Notes under the pieces: generated by a model
Database searches by the model: none
Told to the model about the DNA's origin: nothing
What the model saw: the letters and a program-made list of their open reading frames with translations, nothing else
Part shown: one piece after another, positions 1-9,428 of the stretch
How positions within the stretch are numbered: the stretch's first letter is position 1
Layout: every line of letters starts with the position of its first letter
Position numbers and translations under genes: made by a program
Origin: DAIPKP01 sp964545875
GTDB lineage: Bacteria; Synergistota; Synergistia; Synergistales; Aminiphilaceae
Direction: 5' to 3'
Assembly: GCA_964545875.1 (NCBI GenBank)
Contig: CAZJHH010000001.1
Location: forward strand, 310,001 to 374,000
DNA: 64,000 nt

Positions 1-715
1 TGTCCTCCCGGTGCCGTTCCGTAAAGTAGATGAGCACGTTGCGGCAGAAGATGATTTCCGGAGGCGGGGTGTTCTTCCACAGGGGCCATTCGGGAGCGGA
101 AAGGTTGAGGAGAGAAAAGGAAACCCTTCTTCGGAAGGGAGGTTTCACCGAAAAGGTGCCATCCTCCAGAGGGTCGAAATAAAGAGCCTTGGATATTTCC
201 GGAACGTTTCGGAAGGACCAGGGGCCGTATATGCCTTGGCGGGCCTTTGCAAGGGCCTGGGGGTTGATGTCCGTTCCGAAGATACTGGTTTCGGGAGAGG
301 AGGCCGAACCTCCTTTGCCGTGGAGCATCATGGCCAGGGTATAGGCCTCCTCTCCGGAGCTGCAGCCGGCGCACCAGATCCGGGGGCTTCGGAACGTTCC
401 CCGGGAGAAGAAATGCGGGAGCACCTCGGATTCCAGGGCACGGAGAGTCTTCGGCTCTCGGAAGAAGTAGGTTTCTCCCACGGTAAGATGCCGGGCCATA
501 TCCTGGGCCAGGGTTTCGGAGAGCCCCTCCCGAAGGAGGCGTCGAAGAAGCCCTTCGGGGGAACTTTTCTCCTGGGAGGCTCTCTGTACGAGAAGGTGCC
601 ACAGATCGTGCCGGCGTTTTTCCGAAAAGGCGAGTCCCAGTCGTTCTTCCACCAGTTTTCCCAGGTATGCGAGATCGCGCCGAAGAGGTTCAGGAACGTT
701 TCTTCCGGATTTCAT
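1..715 (-). CDS. cheR: CheR-type chemotaxis protein methyltransferase, 3' end cut by window edge
   Basis: Transfers methyl groups from SAM to glutamates of chemoreceptors in the cytoplasm. The minus-strand frame stays open from the start codon to the window edge (238 codons seen). It shows a CheR_N-like helical N-terminus (about residues 1-70), the SAM-binding segment WCAGCSSGEEAYTLAM near residues 118-133, GTDINPQAL near 155, and the family motif EIIFCRNVLIYF close to the edge. The ATG overlaps the cheW stop as ATGA, so the two are translationally coupled. Only the C-terminal tail is missing. The frame has no internal stop, so the truncation is due to the window and not to decay. Confidence 0.9.
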   Translation of the reverse strand, partial: MKSGRNVPEPLRRDLAYLGKLVEERLGLAFSEKRRHDLWHLLVQRASQEKSSPEGLLRRLLREGLSETLAQDMARHLTVGETYFFREPKTLRALESEVLPHFFSRGTFRSPRIWCAGCSSGEEAYTLAMMLHGKGGSASSPETSIFGTDINPQALAKARQGIYGPWSFRNVPEISKALYFDPLEDGTFSVKPPFRRRVSFSLLNLSAPEWPLWKNTPPPEIIFCRNVLIYFTERHRED

Positions 716-1212
716 GGGGTGGAGGCCTCTTGGGAGAGTCCGAGTTCCTGAAGATAGGGCATTGCTTCGGGAAGCACGCTAAAGAGAGCCTCGGCGTTTC
801 GGAGGCAGACCACGGGATCCGCTTCTCCTTTCTTTCCCACCAGAGGGGAGCTGAAATTTTCGGGAAAGAGAGCCCGGGCTTCCGGCGGAAATTGGAGAGT
901 CTCCACATCGAGAAGGGTAACGCCTTCCACCGTATCCACCAGGAAGGCGAGAAAAATCTCCCGGCTTCGCACGAGGAGGAGCCGCTGCTCCGGATCCAGC
1001 GGAAGGTGGGGAAGGCCGAGGCGTACGCGCAGGTCCATGACGGGAACCATGGTGCCTCCCCAGTCGATTACTCCCCTGAGAAAGGAAGGAGCGTCGGGAA
1101 GAGGCATGAGTGCCGCCGCTGCGGCCACCCGTTCGATTTCCTCCACCGGGAGGGCGAAGCGCTGGGTGTGGACCGTAAAGATCAGGAAATGCCGTTGTTT
1201 CGGGGATTCCAT
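712..1212 (-). CDS. cheW: CheW-like chemotaxis coupling protein
   Basis: 166-residue single-domain CheW protein that links chemoreceptors to the CheA kinase. Visible features are an N-terminal beta strand (HFLIFTVHTQRFALPVEEIE), the FLRGVIDWGGTMVPVMDLR segment typical of CheW near residues 44-62, and a second hydrophobic core around FLAFLVDTVEGV. The start at 1212 has AAGGAGG about 8 nt upstream. It lies first of a visible pair with cheR, overlapping it by 4 nt. The C-terminus is slightly longer than in minimal CheW proteins. Receptors, CheA and other partners lie outside the window. Confidence 0.88.
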   Translation of the reverse strand: MESPKQRHFLIFTVHTQRFALPVEEIERVAAAAALMPLPDAPSFLRGVIDWGGTMVPVMDLRVRLGLPHLPLDPEQRLLLVRSREIFLAFLVDTVEGVTLLDVETLQFPPEARALFPENFSSPLVGKKGEADPVVCLRNAEALFSVLPEAMPYLQELGLSQEASTP

Positions 1213-1419
1213 CTCTTATCCCTCCTTTCCGGCAGGGCCATAGGTGAGGCGTGACGGTGATTGTGGAAAGTATTCTACGTCATCCCCGGATTTTTCCCAA
1301 CCCCGGGGAATGTTTCCGACAACTTTCCGAAGTCCCGATTTTTCCTGCTTTACCACATTCTGGAGACTTCTCGTGATACACTTGTGGAAAGAGCCACAAA
1401 AACCGGCTCGGGAGGAGGA

Positions 1420-2925
1420 ATGGGAGTGAAACAGCGTCTTGAAATGCGCATTCGGGAGCGGTTTTTGAAAGACCCTTCCGCTCGAATCTTTTGGTGGAAC
1501 GGTGTGTGGTGGACTTCCCGGGAAGTTCTTTCTGCCTGGGAAAGGTGCGTCTCTCTTCTCCGGGAGGCCGGTTTTGTGGAAGGCTCCAGAATGGCTCTCT
1601 TTCTTTCCAATTCCCCGGTCTTTCATCTTCTCACCCTGGCGGTCTGGGAACTGGGAGGCACCGTGGTCCCTCTCAATTCCCGGGGAGGAACCGAGGGAAT
1701 TCTCCGGATCCTCCGAAAAATCGACCCCTTCGGAGTGATTCTCTCTTCCGAAGACGAGGCTCTGGAAAAAGCCTGCCGGGAAGAGGGGTTTGCCGTAACG
1801 ATCTGCTCCACCGAAGATCTTCCGGAATCTTTCGAGGGGCGTCCCTGTTTCGGCACATCCCCCGAAATGGCGGTCTTCTTCGCCACGTCGGGCACCACGG
1901 GGGATCCCAAGGTGGTTCCCCTGACCCATCACAATATCGTAAGCAATGCCCGGGAGCTTCATGAAAACATCGAGGGTTTCGAAGAGGGGCGAATCCTTTG
2001 CAACGTGCTCCCCAATTTTCACTCCTTCGGCTTTACCGTATGCGGCGTCACTCCCCTCCTCTTCGGTCTTCCCCAGGTGCTTCTCCCCTCTTTTTTCCCG
2101 GTTCCCAAGGTTCTCGAAGCTCTGGAAGCCACGGAAACGGAAACGCTTATCGCTGTGCCCACCATGCTTCCCTTTCTTCTCGGAGCCGTGGAAAAACGGG
2201 GAAAAATGCCGGAATCTCTCACCTACCTCCTTACAGGAGGAGGCGCTTTGGAGGTCTCTCTGGAAAAACGCATCGAAGAGCGTTTGGGAGTAACCATCTT
2301 TCAGGGATACGGCCTTACGGAATGCTCTCCCGTAGTTTCCGGAGGCCCCGGCAGAGAAACCAAAAAGCCCGGTACCGTGGGGCCCCCTCTTCCGGGATAT
2401 TCCCTGGAAGTGCGGGATAAACAGGGGCGGGTGCTTCCTCCGGGAGAGGAGGGGCTTCTCTGGCTTAAGGGGCCCAGCGTTTGCTCGGGGTACTTTCATT
2501 CCTCCGAACAGACGTCGGAACGCTTTTCCCGGGGCTGGTTCAACACCGGAGATATCGTTCGGCTGGATGAGGACGGATATATTTCGGTGCTCGATCGGGA
2601 GAGCGATCTCATCATCGTGGGAGGTTTCAACGTCTACCCCCAGGAGGTGGAATCGGTGCTTTCCGAGCATCCCGGGGTACTCATGGCGGCGGTGGTGGGG
2701 GGATCCCATCACCTTACGGGAGAATATCCTCTGGCTTTCGTGCGGATCCGGGACGAAGAACATCCTCCGGAGGAGCGGGAAATCATCGCTTTCTGCAAGG
2801 AACGGCTTGCCCATTACAAGGTTCCCCGGAAAATTCTCTTCGTATCCGAGCTTCCTCTTTCCAGCGTGGGCAAGGTTTTGCGCCGAAAGCTGCGGGATCG
2901 CTATGCCCGGGGATTTTACGACTGA
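1420..2925 (+). CDS. AMP-binding acyl-CoA/acyl-ACP ligase-like enzyme
   Basis: 501-residue adenylate-forming enzyme that activates a carboxylic acid with ATP and passes the acyl group to a thiol (CoA or a carrier). Motifs are the ATP-phosphate loop ATSGTTGDPKVVPLTH (about residues 157-172), YGLTE near 302, the GWFNTGDIVRLDEDGY hinge motif near 374, and the catalytic lysine in the C-terminal SSVGKVLRRKLR. The frame is open from 1261, but ATG 1420 directly follows GGAGGAGG and gives the usual N-terminus, so I prefer it. It appears monocistronic; a GNAT gene follows after about 105 bp. The substrate (fatty, aryl or aminoacyl) cannot be read from sequence. Confidence 0.82.
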   Translation: MGVKQRLEMRIRERFLKDPSARIFWWNGVWWTSREVLSAWERCVSLLREAGFVEGSRMALFLSNSPVFHLLTLAVWELGGTVVPLNSRGGTEGILRILRKIDPFGVILSSEDEALEKACREEGFAVTICSTEDLPESFEGRPCFGTSPEMAVFFATSGTTGDPKVVPLTHHNIVSNARELHENIEGFEEGRILCNVLPNFHSFGFTVCGVTPLLFGLPQVLLPSFFPVPKVLEALEATETETLIAVPTMLPFLLGAVEKRGKMPESLTYLLTGGGALEVSLEKRIEERLGVTIFQGYGLTECSPVVSGGPGRETKKPGTVGPPLPGYSLEVRDKQGRVLPPGEEGLLWLKGPSVCSGYFHSSEQTSERFSRGWFNTGDIVRLDEDGYISVLDRESDLIIVGGFNVYPQEVESVLSEHPGVLMAAVVGGSHHLTGEYPLAFVRIRDEEHPPEEREIIAFCKERLAHYKVPRKILFVSELPLSSVGKVLRRKLRDRYARGFYD

Positions 2926-3030
2926 TATTTCCTACAGGGTTTTTCTTTTCCGGATAAAAGATCATCTGCTATACTCCAGGAGATTTTAACGAGGTCTCTC
3001 CCTTGAAGCGGAGAACCTCGACAAAGGTCG

Positions 3031-3552
3031 GTGTTGATGGTGATGGCTATTCGCAGAGCCTTGCCGGGAGATGCGGAAGAGGTCTGGCGCATGCATACCG
3101 AATGTATTCGGACCTGCTGTTCTTCCTCCTATTCCAGCGAGGAAATCGAAGCGTGGTGCGGGGCTCTCAGTCCTGAAAAATATCGGGAGGCCCTGAGGGG
3201 AGGGCTGGATTTCTTCGTAGCCCACCGGGAGGAAGAAATCCTGGGGATTTGTCTCTTCTCCCTTCAGGAGGAAGAACTGTTCGCCCTCTATGTATCTCCC
3301 GCCTTCACGGGGCAGGGTGTGGGAACCCGGCTTCTGGAGTACGTGGAATCTCTGGGCATACGGCGTAGCCTTCCGGGACTTACGGTGCGCTCCACGGTAA
3401 ACGCGGAATCTTTCTATGCCCGCCAGGGTTTCGTGCGGCAGCGGGAGGAGTGCCACGAACTTCCCGGAGGGCGGAGCCTGCGCTGCATCCGCATGTACAA
3501 GAAACTTGCCGGGAAAAGCCCCGAAACGCCTGAAGGAGAGGGGAAATCATGA
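3031..3552 (+). CDS. GNAT-family N-acetyltransferase
   Basis: Cytoplasmic acetyl-CoA-dependent acetyltransferase of 173 residues. It begins IRRALPGDAEEVWRMH and carries the acetyl-CoA loop in LYVSPAFTGQGVGTRLLEYVE (Q/RxxGxG/A motif near residues 88-108), ending FYARQGFVRQREECHEL as GNATs do. The start is uncertain: GTG, ATG and a second ATG occur in frame within 15 nt and none has a strong ribosome site. Its stop overlaps the next gene by 4 nt (ATGA), so it is coupled to the downstream amidase. That suggests a role with N-acyl or amino-acid substrates, which is inference. Confidence 0.82.
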   Translation: MLMVMAIRRALPGDAEEVWRMHTECIRTCCSSSYSSEEIEAWCGALSPEKYREALRGGLDFFVAHREEEILGICLFSLQEEELFALYVSPAFTGQGVGTRLLEYVESLGIRRSLPGLTVRSTVNAESFYARQGFVRQREECHELPGGRSLRCIRMYKKLAGKSPETPEGEGKS

Positions 3553-4784
3553 CCAAACTTCTTCGGATTTCCCCAGAACGCCTGGAAAAGGCCCTTCGGA
3601 GCTTCGGAGAGATCGGCCGCCGGGAAGACGGAAGCGTCTGCCGCCTCGCTCTTTCCGAGGAGGATCGCCTGGGGCGGGATTGCATGGTCTCCTGGATGAA
3701 GGAGTTGGATATGGAGGTTCGGGTGGACGGAATAGGCAACCTTTTCGGCCTCCGGAAAGGGGCCGATCCGGATCTGCCTCCGGTGATGATGGGCTCTCAC
3801 ATCGACTCGGTGGCCACCGGAGGCCCCCTGGACGGAGCCTATGGAGTTCTCGGGGCTCTGGAGGTGATCCGAACCCTCAGGGATGCGGGAATACTTACCC
3901 GGCATCCTCTGGCGGTGGGGGTCTTTACCAACGAAGAGGGAGTGCGGTACACTCCGGACATGATGGGAAGTCTGGTGCATGTGGGGGGACTCTCTCTGGA
4001 GGACGCTCTGAAAGCCCGGGGTATCGACGGCACCCTGCTGGGAGAGGAACTTCACCGGATCGGCTATGCGGGGGATTTTCCCTGCGGCCTCTTGCGGCCC
4101 CATGCCTTTCTGGAGCTTCACGTAGAACAGGGGCCCTGCCTGGATCGGGAGGGAGTTGCCCTGGGAGCGGTGACCGGCGTGACGGGTATCTCCTGGCAGG
4201 AAGTCACCTTGGAAGGAGAACCCAACCATGCGGGGACCACTCCCATGGATATGCGGGCCGATGCGGGATTGGGAGCCGCCCGTCTTATTCAGGAGGTGCG
4301 CCGGATTGCAGAAAGCATTCCCCATCAGCGGGGAACCTGCGGAGCTCTGGAAATCTTTCCCAATCTCATCAACGTGGTTCCCCGGAAAGCGGTCTTTACG
4401 GTGGATCTTCGAAACGGAGACAACTCATTGCTCCGGGAGGCGGAAGAGACCTTTGAGAGAGCCGCGGAAAAAGTGGCCCGGGAGGAAGGGCTCAAGCTCT
4501 CCCGAAGGCGGCTCGTGCGGTTTGATCCCGTGACCTTCGACGAGTTCCTGGTGGAGCGTATCGAGGAGACTGCCGCTTCTTTAGGTTGTTCCTGCCGGAG
4601 AATTGTCTCCGGAGCGGGGCACGACGCTCAGATGATGGCCCGGATATGCCCCGCCGCCATGATCTTCGTGCCGAGCCTGGGGGGCATCAGCCACAATCCT
4701 CGGGAAGAAACGTCTCCCGAACATTGCGCCCTGGGGGCTCAGGTGCTCTTGCGCACGGCGCTCTCCGTGGCGGGAGAAGCCTAG
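3549..4784 (+). CDS. M20-family N-carbamoyl-L-amino acid hydrolase / allantoate amidohydrolase-like amidase
   Basis: 411-residue metal-dependent amidase of the hydantoinase/carbamoylase family. It hydrolyses N-carbamoyl amino acids or ureido compounds to the amino acid, CO2 and ammonia. Metal-binding elements seen are GSHIDSVATGGPLDGAYG (residues about 82-99), NEEGVRY near 128, LELHVEQGPCLDREG near 189, the dimerisation-domain HAGTTPMDMRADAG near 228, and the C-terminal SGAGHDAQMMA and SHNPRE. Length and motif order match the family. It is coupled to the upstream GNAT gene by a 4-nt overlap. It fits an amino-acid-fermenting lifestyle. The exact substrate is not resolved. Confidence 0.87.
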   Translation: MTKLLRISPERLEKALRSFGEIGRREDGSVCRLALSEEDRLGRDCMVSWMKELDMEVRVDGIGNLFGLRKGADPDLPPVMMGSHIDSVATGGPLDGAYGVLGALEVIRTLRDAGILTRHPLAVGVFTNEEGVRYTPDMMGSLVHVGGLSLEDALKARGIDGTLLGEELHRIGYAGDFPCGLLRPHAFLELHVEQGPCLDREGVALGAVTGVTGISWQEVTLEGEPNHAGTTPMDMRADAGLGAARLIQEVRRIAESIPHQRGTCGALEIFPNLINVVPRKAVFTVDLRNGDNSLLREAEETFERAAEKVAREEGLKLSRRRLVRFDPVTFDEFLVERIEETAASLGCSCRRIVSGAGHDAQMMARICPAAMIFVPSLGGISHNPREETSPEHCALGAQVLLRTALSVAGEA

Positions 4785-4968
4785 AGGATTTTTCCAGGCG
4801 AAAGAAATCGAAGAAGGAAAACCGAAACGAGCCTTTCGGAAAAGGAACGAAATTTTCCGGTACCAGGCGGTTGTGATGTTTGGTGTTGAAAGGAAACGGA
4901 TTGTATCGAGAATGACATGTGCATCCATCGGGTGACGATATGTGATTATGAAAGGAGCGGGTACGGAA

Positions 4969-5892
4969 ATGATGCGGAAAAAAGCGGGAGTCTTTTGTGC
5001 GGGAATGGCCTTGGTGCTGCTGCTGGCCTTTGCCTGCTGGGGCAGCGAGACCAACGGAGCTTTGGTATTGCAGACGGATTTCGGCCTCAAGGATGGTGCG
5101 GTATGTACCATGAAGGGAGTGGCCTTCGGAGTTGATCCGGATCTGCGGATCTTCGACCTCACTCACGAAATCCCCGCCTTCAACATCTGGGAGGGAGCCC
5201 AGCGGCTGGAGCAGACCGCGAGCTACTGGCCTGCGGGAACGGTCTTCGTCTCCGTGGTGGATCCCGGAGTGGGTACGGATCGCACGTCCATCGTGGCAAA
5301 AACCAAAACGGGACATTTCTTCGTTACCCCCGATAACGGCACGCTCACCTTCGTGGCGGAATCCATGGGAATCGAAGCGGTGCGGGAGATCAACGAAACC
5401 GTCAATCGTCTGGGAGGCTCCGAGGAATCCTATACCTTCCATGGCCGGGACGTCTATTCCTATACCGCCGCCCGGCTCGCCTCGGGAACCATAAGCTTTG
5501 CCGAAGTAGGCCCCGAGCGTGCTCCGGAAGTTTTCCGCATACCCTATCAGAAGGCGGTCTTCGAAAACGGCGTGGTGAAGGGAAACATTCCCATTCTGGA
5601 TTCCCAGTACGGTAACATCTGGACAAGCATCGGCAAGGATGTCTTCGCCTCTCTCGATCCGGAGCTGGGGCAGCTCTTCCTGGTGACCATTTCGGAGGGC
5701 GAAGAAGAAGTCTATTCGGCCAAAGTTCCCTACGTGCACACCTTCGGAGACGTTCCCGAGGGAGATGTGCTGCTCTATCAGAACAGCCTGGGAAATCTCT
5801 CCCTGGCTATCAACATGGATGATTTTGCGGGAACCTACGGAGTGGATTCCGGCCCCGAATGGGCGGTGCGCATCGAAAAGGCGGCCCCTTAG
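4969..5892 (+). CDS. Exported SAM hydrolase / SAM-hydroxide adenosyltransferase family protein (DUF62)
   Basis: Family members add water (or halide) to S-adenosylmethionine. Characteristic motifs are LQTDFGLKDGAV (residues about 33-44), VSVVDPGVGT near 94, FVTPDNGTLTFV near 117, and FHGRDVYSYTAARLA near 155. The protein starts with a clear signal peptide (MRKKAG, a run of hydrophobic residues, then AFACWGSE), which is odd because SAM is cytoplasmic. ATG 4969 has GGAGCGGG upstream; an alternative GTG at 4942 would only lengthen the n-region. It stands alone, with about 180 bp of unremarkable sequence before it and the aldolase gene about 90 bp after. Confidence 0.83.
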   Translation: MMRKKAGVFCAGMALVLLLAFACWGSETNGALVLQTDFGLKDGAVCTMKGVAFGVDPDLRIFDLTHEIPAFNIWEGAQRLEQTASYWPAGTVFVSVVDPGVGTDRTSIVAKTKTGHFFVTPDNGTLTFVAESMGIEAVREINETVNRLGGSEESYTFHGRDVYSYTAARLASGTISFAEVGPERAPEVFRIPYQKAVFENGVVKGNIPILDSQYGNIWTSIGKDVFASLDPELGQLFLVTISEGEEEVYSAKVPYVHTFGDVPEGDVLLYQNSLGNLSLAINMDDFAGTYGVDSGPEWAVRIEKAAP

Positions 5893-5982
5893 GCAGAACG
5901 GACGCCGGCGGAAGTTTCCATGACAAGAACCGGGGCGCCATGGTTCCCGGAAAACTCGTATTATTGAAGGAGGGACTGCATT

Positions 5983-7050
5983 ATGTATCGAGAGATTGAG
6001 TCGTTATTGGGAGATCAGGCAGCATCCCTGCTGAACCACGTTTGTACCGCCGTGCCCAAGGAAAAGCTGCATCTTCCTGGACCGGACTGGGTGGACCGCA
6101 TCTTCGGCCCTTCGGATCGATCCAATCTGGTTCTTCAGAGCCTCGCGTGGCTTTTTCAAAACGGGCGGCTCGGGGGCACGGGGTATCTTTCCATTCTGCC
6201 TGTGGATCAGGGAGTGGAGCACTCCGGAGGAGCCTCCTTCGTTCCCAACCCCGAGTATTTCGACCCCGAAAAGATCGTGCAGCTTGCCATGGAAGGGGGA
6301 TGCAACGGAGTGGCCTCCACCCTGGGAGTTCTCTCTTCGGTGGCCCGGAAGTACGCTCATAAGATTCCCTTCATTCTCAAGATCAACCACAACGAGCTCC
6401 TAAGCTATCCCAACAGCTACGACCAGATTCTCTTCGCCCAGGTGGAACAGGCTTCCGACATGGGAGCCGTGGCGGTGGGAGCCACCATCTACTTCGGCTC
6501 TCCCGAGAGCTCCCGGCAGATTCAGGAAGTCTCCCAAGCCTTCGCTCTGGCGCACAAGCTCGGCATGGCCACCATCCTCTGGTGCTATCTCCGGAACGAT
6601 GCTTTCAAGAAAGACGGAATAGACTATCATGCCAGCGCGGATCTTACGGGGCAGGCGAACCATCTGGGGGTTACCCTGGGAGCGGATATCATCAAACAGA
6701 AGCTCCCCACATGCAACGGAGGGTACAAGGCTCTCAACATGGGAAGCTCCGGATACGGCAAGTTCGACGATCGGATCTATACGGAGCTCTGTTCGGATCA
6801 TCCCATCGACCTCACTCGCTACCAGGTGGTGAACAACTACATGGGGCGCATGGGGCTCATCAACTCGGGAGGCCCTTCGGGAAAGAACGATCTTGCCCAG
6901 GCGGTGCAGACTGCGGTGATCAACAAGCGGGCGGGAGGCATGGGTCTCATCAGCGGTCGCAAGGCCTTTCAGCGGGATTTCGCGGAAGGAGTCAAGCTGT
7001 TGCATGCCATTCAAGATGTCTATCTCTGCAAGGAGATCACCGTAGCCTGA
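5983..7050 (+). CDS. fbaB: Class I fructose-bisphosphate aldolase (FbaB/DhnA type)
   Basis: Cleaves fructose-1,6-bisphosphate to triose phosphates through a Schiff base, in glycolysis and gluconeogenesis. The 355-residue protein has the family segments ILPVDQGVEHSGG (residues about 70-82), PFILKINHNELL near 130 with the buried lysine region, GAVAVGATIYFGSPES near 163, and the phosphate-binding end GGPSGKNDLAQAV and GGMGLISGRKAFQ. ATG 5983 follows GAAGGAGGG. It is a single gene closed by a strong terminator at 7078. The sequence is of the long bacterial class I type rather than the zinc class II enzyme. Confidence 0.9.
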   Translation: MYREIESLLGDQAASLLNHVCTAVPKEKLHLPGPDWVDRIFGPSDRSNLVLQSLAWLFQNGRLGGTGYLSILPVDQGVEHSGGASFVPNPEYFDPEKIVQLAMEGGCNGVASTLGVLSSVARKYAHKIPFILKINHNELLSYPNSYDQILFAQVEQASDMGAVAVGATIYFGSPESSRQIQEVSQAFALAHKLGMATILWCYLRNDAFKKDGIDYHASADLTGQANHLGVTLGADIIKQKLPTCNGGYKALNMGSSGYGKFDDRIYTELCSDHPIDLTRYQVVNNYMGRMGLINSGGPSGKNDLAQAVQTAVINKRAGGMGLISGRKAFQRDFAEGVKLLHAIQDVYLCKEITVA

Positions 7051-7077
7051 GCCGAAGTGTTTCGTGAAAACCCACGT

Positions 7078-7110
7078 AAAAGGGGCTCCCGGACGGGAGC
7101 CCCTTTTCTG
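7078..7110 (+). terminator. Rho-independent terminator of the aldolase gene
   Basis: Perfect 13-bp stem (7078-7090 with 7095-7107), 4-nt loop GGAC, flanked by A- and T-runs. It sits 28 nt after the aldolase stop and may serve both strands, since the MscS gene ends nearby on the minus strand. Confidence 0.9.
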
Positions 7111-7196
7111 TACGACCGTTCCCGAGGGGGCGGCTCTCTTGGGGAATTGCGGGATTCCGGTACGAGCTCTCTCCTGTCGTGGAAGGAGCTTCATGG

Positions 7197-9122
7197 TCAG
7201 GCTTTCGGAGGATATTCCAGGCTTCCCCGGAGAGCTTCCACCCGTCGTGCGGGGGTGTCCGGAAAAGGATAGAGGTCTTCCCGGCGCCACGCTTCCACTT
7301 CTTTTGCCGCCATGGCTCCTTTTTCCGAATCCAGTCCTTCGTCCCGGGTTATATAGGCGGTGGTGGAGGGGAAGGCGAAGCCCGAACCGCCCTTTTCCAC
7401 GATCTCTCCCACCCGGAAGAGAATGTCTTCCTGAATGGCCATGAGCTCCGCCCATCGGGTGGTTTTGATGTAGGCGAAGATGAGTATGTCCAGGGACGAT
7501 TCTCCGTAGCCTTCGAAACGGGCGAAGGGGACGGGCTCTCCATAGACCTTGGGATGGGCGTAAAGGAGTTCCCGCAGGTTGGCGAGAATCCAGCGGAGCT
7601 GATCATGGCTCGTTTCGTAACGGAGGTTGATGGTCTTTTGCATAAGGGATCGGTTTCGCCGGGTGACGTTGGTGATTTGCATCTGGGAGAACTCCGCATT
7701 GGGAATGGAGATGATGGTTTGATCCATGGCCTGAATCTTGGTGGTGCGCAGGCCGATGTTCAGCACGGTTCCCGCATTGCTCCCGAAACGGCAGAACTCT
7801 CCCACCTTTACCGAGCGATCCACGAAAAGGGTGATTCCTCCGATGATGTTTTCAAGGGTAGGCTTTGCCGCAAGAGAAACCGCCAAGCCGATAACGCCAA
7901 ACCCCGTGAGAAGAGTTACCAGAGAAACTCCGAGATGAGAAGCTCCGTAGAGAAGAATTCCCATGCCGGCGGAGATGCTGAGAAGACGGTTGGTGGTCCG
8001 GATAAGGCTTGCGTCCACGCTTCCTTCCTCCAGCCTGGGAGAGAGGAGAATGAGGGCCGAGAGAAGCTCTCCCACCCGCATGACGATCCACGCTCCTCCT
8101 ATCCAGAGCAGGGCGCTGAAAAGGGTGATCAGCAGGGTGTAGAAGGATCCGGAAATGTTGATTTGGGCGTTCATCAGGTAGATCATGAAGTGAGATCCCA
8201 GGGTGAGCACCAGGGCAGGGGCTATACGCAGGAACTCCGCAAAAACGCCCCGGCCTCCCTTGGAGAGAAATCGGCAGAAACGCCAGGTTCCCACCAGGAA
8301 AAAAACAAAGAGAAGGAGCGACGGTATCAGGATGAGCCATTGCCAGAGGGACTGGCCGAAAAGTTCTCTTTTTGCCCAGGAAGGAATGAAGAAGGACCAC
8401 TTGGGAGGAAAGAAGGCTCCCGGAGTGGCGATGTAGCTCTTATAGGCGTCTCGGGTGGCATCGGCGAGATAGGGGAGGTTTTGCACCCGGGTGTAGCTGC
8501 GCCTCAGAGCTGCTACGGAAGAGGGGGAAAGCTTCCAGGTGCCGTAATCCATTCCCGGAGTATCCACTTTGTGCAGTTGAAAGGGTGTTCGGGGTATGTT
8601 CCAGAGCGTAAGCCCCTTTTTGTCCACCTCTTCCGCATCGGGTATCATGTCGTAGGGGAGAAGCCCCACCCGGTCGAGAACTTCCTTGAAAAAGAGGATA
8701 TATTCCCGGGCCCGCTGGAGTCTCAGCGAGGTGGGTATGCCCGAGAGATCCAGGCAGTGGATGGCCCGTTCGAAGTGGAAAAGGGCTCTTCCCGCATCGT
8801 TCCTGGCTTGGGGGGGTACGTAGAAAAGCCCCGGAGTGGCGGCGGTGAGTCCCTTGGCATCCTGAAGGTAGCGGTATCCATAGTTCATGTTGTTGACGAA
8901 AGAACGGATGAGGGCTCGGGGAGAGGAGCGGTCCGTAGGGGCCAGGGCTTCACTGGCATCGAGGGTGGTGAGATTCCCCCAGGCGAGGCGAAGCCGGTCG
9001 CTGGAAGATCTGTCTGCGCTGGAGGCCATACTTACGAAGGCGGCGGCGGAAGAGAGGGCGAGAACCAGCCCGATGGTGCCGAGGAGCAGAAAAGATTTTC
9101 GCGAAATCTTCAAAGAAATCAT
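7197..9122 (-). CDS. MscS-family mechanosensitive channel with large N-terminal region
   Basis: 641-residue inner-membrane protein. It has an N-terminal hydrophobic signal/anchor (ISLKISRKSFLLLGTIGLVL), a periplasmic region of about 200 residues, then several membrane helices and the MscS core with the pore helix and beta-domain segments GFGVIGLAVSLAAKPTLENIIGG and FVDRSVKVGEFC (about residues 420-470). It opens under membrane tension to release osmolytes. Start 9122 is chosen because a promoter lies at 9154-9182 and the hydrophobic N-terminus begins there; ATG 9173 would lie inside that promoter. It is a single gene. The long N-terminal domain resembles larger MscS homologues rather than minimal MscS. 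Confidence 0.85.
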   Translation of the reverse strand: MISLKISRKSFLLLGTIGLVLALSSAAAFVSMASSADRSSSDRLRLAWGNLTTLDASEALAPTDRSSPRALIRSFVNNMNYGYRYLQDAKGLTAATPGLFYVPPQARNDAGRALFHFERAIHCLDLSGIPTSLRLQRAREYILFFKEVLDRVGLLPYDMIPDAEEVDKKGLTLWNIPRTPFQLHKVDTPGMDYGTWKLSPSSVAALRRSYTRVQNLPYLADATRDAYKSYIATPGAFFPPKWSFFIPSWAKRELFGQSLWQWLILIPSLLLFVFFLVGTWRFCRFLSKGGRGVFAEFLRIAPALVLTLGSHFMIYLMNAQINISGSFYTLLITLFSALLWIGGAWIVMRVGELLSALILLSPRLEEGSVDASLIRTTNRLLSISAGMGILLYGASHLGVSLVTLLTGFGVIGLAVSLAAKPTLENIIGGITLFVDRSVKVGEFCRFGSNAGTVLNIGLRTTKIQAMDQTIISIPNAEFSQMQITNVTRRNRSLMQKTINLRYETSHDQLRWILANLRELLYAHPKVYGEPVPFARFEGYGESSLDILIFAYIKTTRWAELMAIQEDILFRVGEIVEKGGSGFAFPSTTAYITRDEGLDSEKGAMAAKEVEAWRREDLYPFPDTPARRVEALRGSLEYPPKA

Positions 9123-9153
9123 CCTTTCCCGTTCTTCAATGGATTTTTGTAAA

Positions 9154-9182
9154 GGTATAATGCGCCGTTCCATACAGGTAAA
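9154..9182 (-). promoter_or_regulatory. Sigma-70-type promoter of the MscS gene
   Basis: On the minus strand, TTTACC (9177-9182), a 17-bp spacer and TATACC (9154-9159) precede the start at 9122. The remaining part of 9183-9428 holds no gene I can support. Confidence 0.5.
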
Positions 9183-9428
9183 CGCTTCGGAAATACGTTC
9201 TTCTTCCTGGCGAAAAAGGGCCCCGTCTCTTTTCCCAGCCCGGGGATTTTCTCGGAAAAGAGGCTTGATCACTTTTTCATTGTAACATGACGAAGGGAAG
9301 GGGGGGAATGTTTGAAAGCTTTTTTTGCCCAAGAATGTGCAAGAAAATTTCCTTTCGGGAAAGAGAGAGTCTTTTTCGTTGGTTTTGCCAAAAGAGGCGG
9401 GAGTTTCCGAAAGCATTTTCCGTGGGGG

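Noticed and set aside
1216..2814. 532-codon open frame on the minus strand opposite the acyl ligase gene
   Set aside because: It mirrors the plus-strand gene in a GC-biased sequence, has no ribosome site or domain, and the plus frame holds all adenylate-forming motifs.
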